Positions 41,446-49,641 are shown, counted from the first letter of the stretch. The stretch is 64,000 nt of DNA from Pseudomonas fulva NBRC 16637 = DSM 17717 (GCF_000730565.1 NZ_BBIQ01000020.1:1-64000); one strand, 5' to 3'. Notes: generated by a model from the letters alone, not told the origin. Numbers and translations: made by a program.

Positions 41446-42063
41446 ATGCCCCCCGACACGCTTTTGACCCAGGATGAGCTGGACTATATCCAGGATGTCC
41501 AGCACTCCCCGCAGTTCGACATGGCCGAAGCCATGACGAGCCTCCTGGTCAATGGGGACAGCCGCATCCAGGGCCTGTTGACGCGCCTGGTCGCGCATGA
41601 GCAAGTCACCTTGCAGGCCCATGTCGACAACCAGCAAATCAGCATTCCGCTGCAGCTGATCGAAGACGAGTTCCATACGCTGCAATTGCAACTGGGCGCG
41701 CCCGACATTTTCGAGATAGGCCCCAGGCTGCGACCCTGGCGACTGACCCTTGATCCGCCCTGTGCGCTGCTCGACGCCCATGGTGACGACAGCGGGCTCT
41801 GGGTGTGTGACATTTCTGTCAAAGGTGTGCTTGTGCAAGTGCGCGACCTACCTGACGCCCCTGATGTCTTCACGCTCCGATTCGCCCCGGACGGGGTCTG
41901 CCCAATCGAGCTTCACGGCAAGCTCGGCCGGCGTATCGACGGATCGAAGGCCGCTTATGACCTGAGTGGCACTGCCCAGGAAGACATCGAACGCCTGCGC
42001 GATTTCATTCTCCACAAGCACCGGCTGGCTCACCCTGAGTTGCATACGCAAATGCCCGGCTGA
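41446..42063 (+). CDS. PilZ domain-like protein
   Basis: 205 residues from the ATG at 41446. The N-terminal half resembles a YcgR-type domain (flagellar-brake-like), and the C-terminal half shows the PilZ DxSxxG motif (DISVKG, residues 122-127). The usual RxxxR partner motif is not seen; the nearest is RLRPWR (residues 94-99) with different spacing. Cyclic-di-GMP binding is therefore uncertain. It follows the LOV gene on the same strand after 58 bases, so light-linked output is a possible but untested idea. Confidence 0.75.
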   Translation: MPPDTLLTQDELDYIQDVQHSPQFDMAEAMTSLLVNGDSRIQGLLTRLVAHEQVTLQAHVDNQQISIPLQLIEDEFHTLQLQLGAPDIFEIGPRLRPWRLTLDPPCALLDAHGDDSGLWVCDISVKGVLVQVRDLPDAPDVFTLRFAPDGVCPIELHGKLGRRIDGSKAAYDLSGTAQEDIERLRDFILHKHRLAHPELHTQMPG

Positions 42064-42235
42064 AGCCCACACCCGGCGAACGCGCCGTGTTTACCCACCC
42101 TATGACTTACGCCTGCCTGGGCGATACGCCATAATCCGCGCCCACTTCTTGCATGCCTAACTGAGTCGACCACCACCCCGGCCGACACAGCCAAGGGGCC
42201 AGCTACCCGCCAGCCTCGTCGTCAGGAGATACACG

Positions 42236-42796
42236 ATGTCTAGATCCCCCGTCACCTTGATGGTGTCGCGGCGCGCCGCCGACGGCCGCTACGAAGACTT
42301 GCTGGCCTGGCTCCATGAGGGCGAACAGCTGGCCACCGACTTCCCCGGCTACCTGGGCTCAGGGATTCTCGCACCGCCGCGCGACGGCGATGAGTTTCAG
42401 ATCATCTTCCGCTTCAGTGACGAGCCGACCCTGCATGCCTGGGAACATTCGGCTTCCCGGCGCGCCTGGCTCAAGCGGGGCAACGGGCTGTTCGAGCGCC
42501 CCAGAGAGGCACGGGTCAGTGGCATAAACGACTGGTTCGGCACTGCCTTGGTGCGTAAACCACCCCGTTGGAAGCAGGCCACGGCGATCTGGCTGGCGTT
42601 CTTTCCGGTGTCACTGGCTTTCAATATGCTGTTCGGTCACTGGTTGGCAGGCATGGACCTGTTGCCACGCGTGCTTGTGAGCACCCTGGCGCTCACCCCC
42701 CTGATGGTGTACCTGTTCATCCCCCTTTCAACGCACCTGCTGGCGGGCTGGCTGCAGGGTTCGTCAACACGTGAACACGCCTGGCGTAGCCGGTAG
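42236..42796 (+). CDS. Antibiotic biosynthesis monooxygenase-like membrane protein
   Basis: 186 residues. The N-terminal ABM-like ferredoxin fold (residues 1-100, SRSPVTLMVSRRAADGRYEDLLAWLHE, then EFQIIFRFSDEPTLHAWEHSASRRAWL) is followed by two transmembrane helices (KQATAIWLAFFPVSLAFNML and LVSTLALTPLMVYLF). Such ABM-plus-two-helix proteins are widespread and uncharacterised. The ATG follows GTCAGGAGATACACG, a strong site. The gap 42064-42235 shows no other feature. Confidence 0.8.
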   Translation: MSRSPVTLMVSRRAADGRYEDLLAWLHEGEQLATDFPGYLGSGILAPPRDGDEFQIIFRFSDEPTLHAWEHSASRRAWLKRGNGLFERPREARVSGINDWFGTALVRKPPRWKQATAIWLAFFPVSLAFNMLFGHWLAGMDLLPRVLVSTLALTPLMVYLFIPLSTHLLAGWLQGSSTREHAWRSR

Positions 42797-42874
42797 GCGC
42801 AGGCCTCACACGCGCTGGGCAGTTGGGGTATGCTGGGCGGCAACCCTCGACAGATACAGTTGACCGCCCCGAAC

Positions 42875-43567
42875 ATGAACAGCCCTATCCTGATAACCGG
42901 AGCCAGCCAACGCGTCGGGCTGGCCCTGGCCATGGAACTGGCCCAGGCCGGCCATACGGTGGTCAGTGCCAGCCGCAGCGTCCAGCCGCAATCGCCACAC
43001 CCCAACATCATCCCGTTCACGGCAGACTTGTGCCAGGTGGCCGATCGCCAGGCATTGGTCGACTACCTCTACAGCCATTACGATGGCCTGCGCGCCGTCA
43101 TCCACAACGCTTCGCTGTGGCTCGACGATGGCCTGGCCAACCTCGAGACTATGTTCCGCCTTCATGTCGAAGCGCCCTATCATCTCAACCTGGCCTTGGG
43201 CGAGCTGTTGGCCAAGGTCGACAAGGCTGACATCATCCACGTCTGCGACGAGACATCCTCGCGCGGCAGCAAAAGCCACATCGGCTATGCCGCCACCAAG
43301 GCCGCGCTGCAGAACATGGTGTTGTCGTTCGCCGAAAAGTACGCGCCCACGGTGCACGTCAACGGTATTCTGCCTGGGCTGCTGATCCTCAAGGAGGGCG
43401 GCGACGAAGCCTATCGCCAACAGACACTGAAGAAGGCACTACTGGAATTCGAACCGGGCGCCGGGCCGCTGATCGAGACGGTCAAGTACCTGCTTGCCAG
43501 TCAGTACAGCACCGGCAGCCAAGTGGTCATCAATGGTGGCCGCCACCTGAAAAACCGCATCATTTGA
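42875..43567 (+). CDS. folM: Dihydromonapterin reductase FolM (SDR)
   Basis: 230 residues from the ATG at 42875. FolM-type SDR: the glycine motif is TGASQRVGLALA, with Arg where other SDRs have Gly, and the catalytic YAATK follows. It reduces dihydromonapterin to tetrahydromonapterin (cofactor of phenylalanine hydroxylase in Pseudomonas) and can act as dihydrofolate reductase. It is followed by DUF1244 (9-base gap) and a HopJ-like gene on the same strand, which suggests one operon. Confidence 0.93.
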   Translation: MNSPILITGASQRVGLALAMELAQAGHTVVSASRSVQPQSPHPNIIPFTADLCQVADRQALVDYLYSHYDGLRAVIHNASLWLDDGLANLETMFRLHVEAPYHLNLALGELLAKVDKADIIHVCDETSSRGSKSHIGYAATKAALQNMVLSFAEKYAPTVHVNGILPGLLILKEGGDEAYRQQTLKKALLEFEPGAGPLIETVKYLLASQYSTGSQVVINGGRHLKNRII

Positions 43568-43576
43568 GAGAAGCCA

Positions 43577-43873
43577 ATGACCCCACAGCAACAGCTCGAA
43601 CTGGAAGCCGCCGCTTTCCGCCGGCTCGTGGAACACCTGCGTTCACGCACCGACGTGCAGAACATCGACCTGATGAACCTGTCCGGGTTCTGCCGCAACT
43701 GCCTGTCCAAGTGGTACAAGGCGGCAGCCGACGAGCGCCAGCTGGACCTGAGCCTGGACGAGGCGCGCGAAGCCGTCTACGGCATGCCTTACGGCGAGTG
43801 GAAGGCCCAGTACCAGAAAGAGGCCAGCCCCCAGCAGCAGGCCGCATTCGAACAAGGAAAACCCCGTGACTGA
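43577..43873 (+). CDS. DUF1244 family protein
   Basis: 98 residues. DUF1244 family signature: CRNCLSKWYKAAADE with the conserved Cys-x-x-Cys and Trp-Tyr, and EAREAVYGMPYGEWKAQYQ. Small soluble protein of unknown function, widespread in Gram-negatives. Ends overlapping the HopJ-like start by eight bases. Confidence 0.9.
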   Translation: MTPQQQLELEAAAFRRLVEHLRSRTDVQNIDLMNLSGFCRNCLSKWYKAAADERQLDLSLDEAREAVYGMPYGEWKAQYQKEASPQQQAAFEQGKPRD

Positions 43874-44207
43874 TCTGACTACCCTGCGCGCCAGCCTGGA
43901 CAGTGGTGAACATGTTTTCGCTGACACCCTGGCATTCATTGCCGAACACTATGCCTATCAGCCCCGGGCCTTCAGCAACGGTGACGTCGAAAACGCAGCC
44001 GGGCAGAACGAAGGTTCATGCAAGACCTTGGGCCTGGCGTTGCTCGAGGGATTGAGTGATCGTGAAGCGCTGCTGGCTTTTGGCGAGCATTATCGAGCTG
44101 TGCAGGCCACACCCGAGGGCCATGACCATGGGAATATCCGTGCGCTGATCGCGTATGGCCTGGCAGGCGTCAAGTTCGAGACACTGCCGCTGTCGCGCAA
44201 GGCTTGA
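43866..44207 (+). CDS. HopJ family protein
   Basis: 113 residues from the GTG at 43866, overlapping the DUF1244 3' end. HopJ family (residues about 5-85: TLRASLDSGEHVFADTLAFIAEHYAYQPRAF, then NEGSCKTLGLALLEGLSDREALLAFGEHYRAV). The name comes from a plant-pathogen type III effector family, but homologues are widespread in bacteria without such secretion. No secretion signal is visible; a house-keeping role is likely. Confidence 0.88.
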   Translation: MTDLTTLRASLDSGEHVFADTLAFIAEHYAYQPRAFSNGDVENAAGQNEGSCKTLGLALLEGLSDREALLAFGEHYRAVQATPEGHDHGNIRALIAYGLAGVKFETLPLSRKA

Positions 44208-44258
44208 TGAGGGGCTGCCATCGAGTGGACTGCGCCCTGGAGGTCGGCATCGCAGCAT

Positions 44259-44291
44259 GATTACCGGGGCTGCCTGGCAGCCCCGGTAATC
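44259..44291. terminator. Perfect 16-bp hairpin between hopJ-like and fabV genes
   Basis: Bases 44259-44274 and 44276-44291 are perfect reverse complements around a single T, beginning GATTACCGGG and ending CCCGGTAATC. It lies between two convergent genes, so it likely acts as a bidirectional terminator, though no T-run follows. Confidence 0.75.
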
Positions 44292-44309
44292 TGAACTCTG
44301 AGCGCTCGA

Positions 44310-45521
44310 TTACAGCTGGACGCAATCGAACTGCACGTCGGTCGCCACATCTGCGTCGTAGTCCACGTCAGTGCGCTCGAAGCCGAACAGGTTCAGGAAC
44401 TGCTTCTTGTAACCGGCATAGTCGGTCAGCTCGAACAGGTTCTCGGTAGTCACCTGTGGCCACATGGCCTTGCAGGCGTCCTGCACGTCATCGCGCAGTT
44501 CCCAGTCGTCCAGGCGCAGACGGCCTTTCTCGTCGACCTGCGCTGGCGCGCCGTCGGTGCGATACATACGGTCACGGAACATGCGATCGAGCTGATCCTG
44601 GGTACCTTCGTGGACGCCCTTCTCCTGCATGATCTTGAACACCATCGACAGGTACAGCGGCATCACCGGGATGGCCGAGCTGGCCTGGGTCACGACCGAC
44701 TTGAGCACAGCCACATTGGCGCCGCCCTTTACGTCAGCCGCCAGCTTCTGGTCCAGGCGCAGAGCAGTGTCGTCCAAGTCCTGCTTGGCCTTGCCCAGGG
44801 CGCCGTGCCAGTAGATGGGCCAGGTGATTTCGGTGCCGATGTAGCTGAAGGCGACGGTGCGGGCGCCTTCGGCCAGCACATCGGCACCGGCCAGGGCATC
44901 GATCCACAGCTGCCAGTCCTGGCCACCCATGACGGTCACGGTGTCGGCGATTTCCTGCTCGGTGGCCGGCTCGATGCTGGCCTCGATGATGGCGTCCTTG
45001 TTGGTGTCGATGGCCGTCGACTTGTACGGCTGGCCAATCGGCTTGAGCGCCGAGCGCACCAGTTCGCCTGTCTGTGGCAGCTTGCGCACCGGTGAGGCGA
45101 GCGAATAGATGACCAGGTCGACCTTGCCGCCCATGTCGTTCTTGATCAGCTCGATGACCTTGGCCCGCGCTTCGTCGGAGAAGGCGTCACCGTTGATCGA
45201 CTTGCTGTACAGGCCCTCGGCCTTGGCGAACTTGTCGAACGCCGCCGCGTTGTACCAGCCGGCGGTGCCGGCTTTGGTTTCGGTGCCTGGCTTTTCGAAG
45301 AACACGCCCAGGGTGTCGGCCTTGAAACCGAAGGCGGCAGTGATGCGCGCCGCCAGGCCGTAGCCACTGGATGCACCGATGACCAACACCTTCTTCGGAC
45401 CATCCTCGCGTACGCCCCGTTTGCGGGTGGCTTCGATCTGGTCACGGACGTTGAGCTCGCAGCCCTTGGGATGAGTCGTGGTGCAGATGAAACCGCGGAC
45501 CTTAGGATGAATGATGGCCAA
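44310..45521 (-). CDS. fabV: Enoyl-ACP reductase FabV
   Basis: 403 residues from a TTG at 45521, with GAGG nine bases upstream. The family start (M)AIIHPKVRGFIC begins there; longer frames add a non-conserved leader. FabV motifs are present: GASSGYG for NADH (residues 49-55), Y237-x8-K246 (YWHGALGKAK), and the C-terminal FLNLFGFERTDVDY. NADH-dependent reductase of the last step of fatty acid elongation, triclosan-insensitive in Pseudomonas relatives. Transcribed towards the HopJ-like gene, with a long hairpin between. Confidence 0.96.
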   Translation of the reverse strand: MAIIHPKVRGFICTTTHPKGCELNVRDQIEATRKRGVREDGPKKVLVIGASSGYGLAARITAAFGFKADTLGVFFEKPGTETKAGTAGWYNAAAFDKFAKAEGLYSKSINGDAFSDEARAKVIELIKNDMGGKVDLVIYSLASPVRKLPQTGELVRSALKPIGQPYKSTAIDTNKDAIIEASIEPATEQEIADTVTVMGGQDWQLWIDALAGADVLAEGARTVAFSYIGTEITWPIYWHGALGKAKQDLDDTALRLDQKLAADVKGGANVAVLKSVVTQASSAIPVMPLYLSMVFKIMQEKGVHEGTQDQLDRMFRDRMYRTDGAPAQVDEKGRLRLDDWELRDDVQDACKAMWPQVTTENLFELTDYAGYKKQFLNLFGFERTDVDYDADVATDVQFDCVQL

Positions 45522-45808
45522 TGTCTGTACCTCGTCTGGTTTATGCACGATAACGCCACGCAGGGCGTTTTCAAAAGTGGACTGAGGGGTAAGACTCACC
45601 CCGCAGGTCAGGCGACACATCTTAAGGGTTGAGCGCAGCGATGCAAAATCGGTGGCCGACTGGCGACGGAGCGCCCTGTCCGGACGCCCTCTTCCTGCGC
45701 CTAGGCATTGATTCGGTTTTCCTATCAATAGGCAACAAAAACAAACTTAACAAATGAGCAAAATGGGCCGATGCTGGGTGCCCTCACCTTCAGACGGAGA
45801 ACAACAAC

Positions 45809-46987
45809 ATGAACGAAGTGGTGATCGTCGCCGCGACCCGCACCGCCATCGGCAGCTTCCAGGGCGCCCTGGCTGGCGTCCCGGCCGTCGACCTGGGGGC
45901 AGCCGTGATCAAGCGTCTGTTGGAGCAAACCGGGCTGGATCCGGCGCAGGTCGACGAGGTGATCATGGGCCAGGTGCTGACGGCCGGCGCCGGGCAGAAC
46001 CCTGCTCGTCAGGCAGCCATCAAGGCAGGCCTGCCGTTCAGCGTGCCTGCCTTGACCCTGAACAAGGTCTGCGGCTCGGGGCTCAAGGCACTGCACCTGG
46101 GCGCCCAGGCCATTCGCTGCGGCGATGCCGAGGTGGTGATCGCCGGCGGCCAGGAAAACATGAGCCTCGCCCCTTATGTCATGCCTTCTGCCCGCACCGG
46201 CCAGCGCATGGGCCATGGTCAGTTGATCGACAGCATGATCAGCGACGGCCTGTGGGACGCGTTCAACGATTACCACATGGGCATCACTGCCGAAAACCTG
46301 GTGCAAGAGTACGGGCTGAGCCGCGAACAGCAGGACGCTTTTGCGGCCGAGTCGCAGCGCAAGGCGGTGGCAGCCATCGCCGCTGGCCGCTTCGAGGCTG
46401 AAATCACCCCGATCTTGCTGCCCCAGAAAAAAGGCGAGCCCAAGGTTTTCGCTCAAGACGAACAGCCACGCTCGGACACCACGGTCGAATCCCTCGCCAA
46501 ACTGCGTCCTGCCTTCAAGAAGGATGGCAGCGTGACGGCAGGGAATGCCTCCAGCCTCAACGATGGGGCTGCGGCAGTGCTGCTGATGAACGCTGAAAAG
46601 GCCCAGGCATTGGGCTTGCCCGTGCTGGCCAGGATCACGGCCTATGCCAGCGCTGGAGTCGACCCTGCCGTAATGGGGATCGCCCCTGTCTCTGCGACTG
46701 AACGCTGCCTGGGCAAGGCAGGCTGGCACTTGGCCGACCTGGATCTGATCGAATCCAACGAGGCGTTTGCGGCCCAGGCGCTGGCGGTTGGCAAGGCGCT
46801 TGCGTGGGATGCTTCGCGGGTCAACGTGAACGGTGGGGCGATTGCGCTGGGTCATCCCATCGGTGCATCCGGATGCCGCGTGCTGGTCACCTTGCTGCAC
46901 GAGATGATCAAGCGCGATGCCAAGAAAGGCCTGGCCACGCTGTGTATCGGTGGTGGACAAGGCGTGGCCCTGGCGATCGAGCGCTGA
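45809..46987 (+). CDS. Acetyl-CoA acetyltransferase (thiolase II)
   Basis: 392 residues. Thiolase: nucleophilic C88 in NKVCGSGLKAL, catalytic His in GHPIGASG and the second Cys in CIGGGQGVALAIER. It reversibly condenses two acetyl-CoA to acetoacetyl-CoA (biosynthetic/degradative type, PhaA/AtoB-like). The 287-base gap to the divergent fabV holds the promoters but no gene. The fabV neighbour fits a lipid/acetyl-CoA context. Confidence 0.95.
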   Translation: MNEVVIVAATRTAIGSFQGALAGVPAVDLGAAVIKRLLEQTGLDPAQVDEVIMGQVLTAGAGQNPARQAAIKAGLPFSVPALTLNKVCGSGLKALHLGAQAIRCGDAEVVIAGGQENMSLAPYVMPSARTGQRMGHGQLIDSMISDGLWDAFNDYHMGITAENLVQEYGLSREQQDAFAAESQRKAVAAIAAGRFEAEITPILLPQKKGEPKVFAQDEQPRSDTTVESLAKLRPAFKKDGSVTAGNASSLNDGAAAVLLMNAEKAQALGLPVLARITAYASAGVDPAVMGIAPVSATERCLGKAGWHLADLDLIESNEAFAAQALAVGKALAWDASRVNVNGGAIALGHPIGASGCRVLVTLLHEMIKRDAKKGLATLCIGGGQGVALAIER

Positions 46988-47012
46988 ACAACCGAGCCAC
47001 GGGCACCCGGGG

Positions 47013-47040
47013 GCCGCTAAGCACGCCAGTGCGCAGCGGC
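47013..47040. terminator. Hairpin between convergent thiolase and MetE-N genes
   Basis: GCCGCT (47013-47018) pairs with AGCGGC (47035-47040), with an inner GCAC/GTGC pair (47021-47024, 47029-47032). It lies in the 68-base gap of two convergent genes. Confidence 0.6.
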
Positions 47041-47055
47041 ACCTGCCATGCACGA

Positions 47056-47928
47056 TCAGGCGCTGGCCACCTGCAGGGCATCGAACGTGGGTGGCGTCGC
47101 CTTGATCGGGTCATTGAGCGCCTTGGCCAGCCGGGCGACATCCTCACAGGCCTGCACGGCGACGCCCAGCGGGCTGTGCAGCAGTGAACAGGCCGTACCG
47201 ATCCACAGTCGCTCCCCCAGACGCTCATTGGCTTCACACAGCCAGTGCCACTTGCTGTCCAGGGCATGCTGGGCATCGTTTTCTGCATCGACCAGGCCCA
47301 GCGACAGCACCTTGTAGGCAGGCAGACGGTCCAGGGTGGTCGTCAGCTGTTCAGGGTCACTCACCAGGTCGATGTGCAAGCCGTCCACCGGCAAGTTCGC
47401 GGCCAGGCCAAGGTTGCCCTGCAAGCCACCGGCCCATGTCGCGATCAGCTTCTTCAACGGGGCACGCTGCAGAATGTTGTAAACCCGCTCGTAGGCGTTT
47501 TTCCAGTCCTGCGGCAGCGCCTGGGCAAGGATCGGTTCATCGATCTGCACCCACTGCACGCCTAGTTCGGCCAGACGATTGAGAACGTCGTCATAGTGCG
47601 GAAGCAGTTCGTCTACACATTCCAGCACCAGGCTGTGCCCGTCTTGCGCCGCGCTTTGCCACAAATAGGTCAAAGGGCCGACAAGAACAGGTTTGACGGT
47701 GTGGCCAAGCGCACTGGCCTGGGCCACTTCCTTCAGCAGCTGATCGGCAAGCTGGGTGAAAGGCTGCGTCACTGGCGTGCGAGGGTCGCGCACGGCCCCA
47801 CCCTGCCAGTCCACATCGCCCACAGGCAACAGCTCGATCCCGGCGTCTTTCTGCATTTGCCAATGACGTGCGCGCAGCGCGTGGTCGTTGCCCGTGCGTG
47901 GAAAGCCCAGGTTGTGCGCCAGTGCCAT
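47056..47928 (-). CDS. Orphan compact MetE N-terminal-like protein
   Basis: 290 residues from the ATG at 47928, with GGGGAAC just upstream. It matches the N-terminal half of cobalamin-independent methionine synthase: LGFPRTG, RARHWQMQKDAGIELLPVGD, KPVLVGPLTYLW, VQWVQIDEPILAQALP, VDGLHIDLV and CSLLHSPLG. About 28 residues after LGFPR and about 80 between the LLPVGD block and the KPVLVGP block of MetE are missing, and the zinc-binding catalytic C-terminal domain is absent. It thus cannot be a complete MetE. The divergent neighbour is an MTHFR-like protein, so a methyl-transfer or folate-binding role is inferred. Confidence 0.85.
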   Translation of the reverse strand: MALAHNLGFPRTGNDHALRARHWQMQKDAGIELLPVGDVDWQGGAVRDPRTPVTQPFTQLADQLLKEVAQASALGHTVKPVLVGPLTYLWQSAAQDGHSLVLECVDELLPHYDDVLNRLAELGVQWVQIDEPILAQALPQDWKNAYERVYNILQRAPLKKLIATWAGGLQGNLGLAANLPVDGLHIDLVSDPEQLTTTLDRLPAYKVLSLGLVDAENDAQHALDSKWHWLCEANERLGERLWIGTACSLLHSPLGVAVQACEDVARLAKALNDPIKATPPTFDALQVASA

Positions 47929-47981
47929 GTGTGTTCCCCAGTGTGCAGAAATGATGGCGGCATTTTCAGATCGATTGGCGT

Positions 47982-47996
47982 TTGAGACAAACTCAA
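47982..47996. promoter_or_regulatory. Palindrome in the MetE-N / MTHFR divergent promoter
   Basis: TTGAG-ACAAA-CTCAA is a perfect inverted repeat, 54-68 bases from the MetE-N start, with a further TTTGAG copy at 48001-48006. It lies in the short divergent region and may be an operator for a common regulator. It does not match the MetR consensus TGAA-N5-TTCA. Confidence 0.45.
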
Positions 47997-48156
47997 TAAA
48001 TTTGAGATCAACCCAAGTTTTTCTCATGTTCACTCACATTGGGCGCGCCCGCAGCTCATTGCCATGTCTTGATCAGATCAGTGCCCTGCGCACCCGGGCA
48101 TGACCCGCTCGCAGGGCTGGCGCACAATGCCAGCCTGCCCACACCCGGTGTCCGTC

Positions 48157-49641
48157 ATGAGCGAGCTCAAAACCGCCCTGCAAGAGCAGCAATTCGCTTG
48201 CGTCATGGAGTTCGTTCCCAAACCGTCAGCAGAGCGTTTTGCGGCGATGGACGCAATAATGGCCCGTGGGCAAGTGTGTGGCTGGCCGATGACACTTGCC
48301 ATCGGTGACCGAGTGAGCAGCCCGCTGGACATGTCTCCCCTGGACGCCTTGGCCTGTTTCGAGCACCCGGTGCCCGCCCTGCCTCACTTCTCCGGCAAGG
48401 ACCGGGAGCGCCACCATTTGCTCGCCCAGATGCGGCGCATGGACGCTGCAGGCCAGCACCAGCTGCTGATGCTGACAGGGGATCGCCTGCCAGGCCATAC
48501 GCCAGGCGAGCGCCCGGTGCGGTACCTGGAATCGGTCGCAGCGTTGCAGATCGCCCGCCAGGCCTATCCACACTGGTGGCTGGGCGCAGCACTCAACCCG
48601 TTCAAGTACCGAGAGGAGGAAGGTGCCGCTCAGTACCTGAAGGCTGAAAAGAAATTGGCAGCCGGTGCCGACTTTTTCATCCTGCAGCTAGGTTTCGATG
48701 CCGCCAAGCATCAGGAGGCCATGCACTGGATGCGCCGCCAACGCGCGCCTAAACCCCTGCTGGCCTGTCTCATGAGCCTTACCCAAGGCCGCGCGGGCAT
48801 GCTCGATCATGTCGCAGGCGTGACCGTCACCCCGTCGATGCGGCAAATGCTGGCAGCCGAGACGGCGCAATCCAAGGCCTTTGCCCAGGCGCGCAGCATC
48901 GACCGCCTGGCCCTGCAGGTCATTGGGGTGAAGCTGATGGGCTACGCCGGCGTGCACCTGTCGGGCATTCATGAGCCCAGCCAGCTGCTTGCCTTGGAGG
49001 CACGCCTTGAGCACTGGCAGGCGCGCGTGACCACGCTGGAGCAATGGGCGCCTGCCTGGCAGGCCAGCTGGCAAATGCCTGGCCTACCGGCGGTGACGTT
49101 TCATCCACCGCAGGCGGCGTGGCGCGAGGGAGAGTCACGTGTCGTGGCCACGTTTGCGCAGAAAGCCCGCTACCACGCCATGCATGGCATGCATGGCCTG
49201 CTGTTCAGCCGTAGCAATCCGGTGAGTCAGCTGTTCGGGTGGGCGGTTCGCCAGCCGATGTGGACGACAGGCCTGGGCGTCCAGGTGCTGCACAGCCTGG
49301 AGCGGGCCGTAAAGCGGCCCCTGCTTGGCTGCGACACCTGCGGTCGTTGCCGCCTTGAAGACACCTTGTACACCTGCCCCGAGACCTGCCCCAAGGGCCT
49401 GGCGAACGGGCCCTGCGGCGGTACCACGTTGAACCGGTGCGAGTTTGGCGATCGTGAGTGCATCCACAGTGCCAAGTACCGCACGGCCAAGGCGGTGCGG
49501 CAAACCGACGTGCTGGCCCAGCGCCTGATCCCTTGCGTGGAGCAGCACACCCGCCATCGAAGCTCCTGGCCGGGTTGGTTCGGCGCCCAGGCTCAGCCCG
49601 TCACTCGGCCGTCAGCGCCTCGAAGCCGGCCCGAATCGTAG
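48157..49641 (+). CDS. Methylenetetrahydrofolate reductase with MTHFR_C cysteine-rich domain
   Basis: 494 residues from the ATG at 48157. N-terminal MTHFR TIM-barrel (residues about 10-300: QQFACVMEFVPKPSAERFAAMD, LNPFKY, KAEKKLAAGADFFILQLGFD). The C-terminal MTHFR_C domain has the cysteine cluster LGCDTCGRCRLEDTLYTCPETCPKG, then NGPCGG and NRCEFGDRECIH, which could bind Fe-S or zinc. Typical MetF lacks this domain; in acetogens it occurs as MetV. Expected to interconvert methyl-THF and methylene-THF, direction unknown. Divergent from the MetE-N-like gene. The stop overlaps the convergent YjiA-type gene by 41 bases. Confidence 0.85.
   Translation: MSELKTALQEQQFACVMEFVPKPSAERFAAMDAIMARGQVCGWPMTLAIGDRVSSPLDMSPLDALACFEHPVPALPHFSGKDRERHHLLAQMRRMDAAGQHQLLMLTGDRLPGHTPGERPVRYLESVAALQIARQAYPHWWLGAALNPFKYREEEGAAQYLKAEKKLAAGADFFILQLGFDAAKHQEAMHWMRRQRAPKPLLACLMSLTQGRAGMLDHVAGVTVTPSMRQMLAAETAQSKAFAQARSIDRLALQVIGVKLMGYAGVHLSGIHEPSQLLALEARLEHWQARVTTLEQWAPAWQASWQMPGLPAVTFHPPQAAWREGESRVVATFAQKARYHAMHGMHGLLFSRSNPVSQLFGWAVRQPMWTTGLGVQVLHSLERAVKRPLLGCDTCGRCRLEDTLYTCPETCPKGLANGPCGGTTLNRCEFGDRECIHSAKYRTAKAVRQTDVLAQRLIPCVEQHTRHRSSWPGWFGAQAQPVTRPSAPRSRPES

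Noticed and set aside
43866..44207. Type III effector HopJ as evidence of virulence secretion
   Set aside because: The family is widespread in bacteria without type III systems, no secretion signal or hrp box is seen, and the gene is coupled to a house-keeping operon.
47056..47928. Folate-independent methionine synthase MesD
   Set aside because: MesD enzymes resemble the C-terminal zinc-bearing half of MetE; this protein matches the N-terminal half and lacks the zinc ligands.
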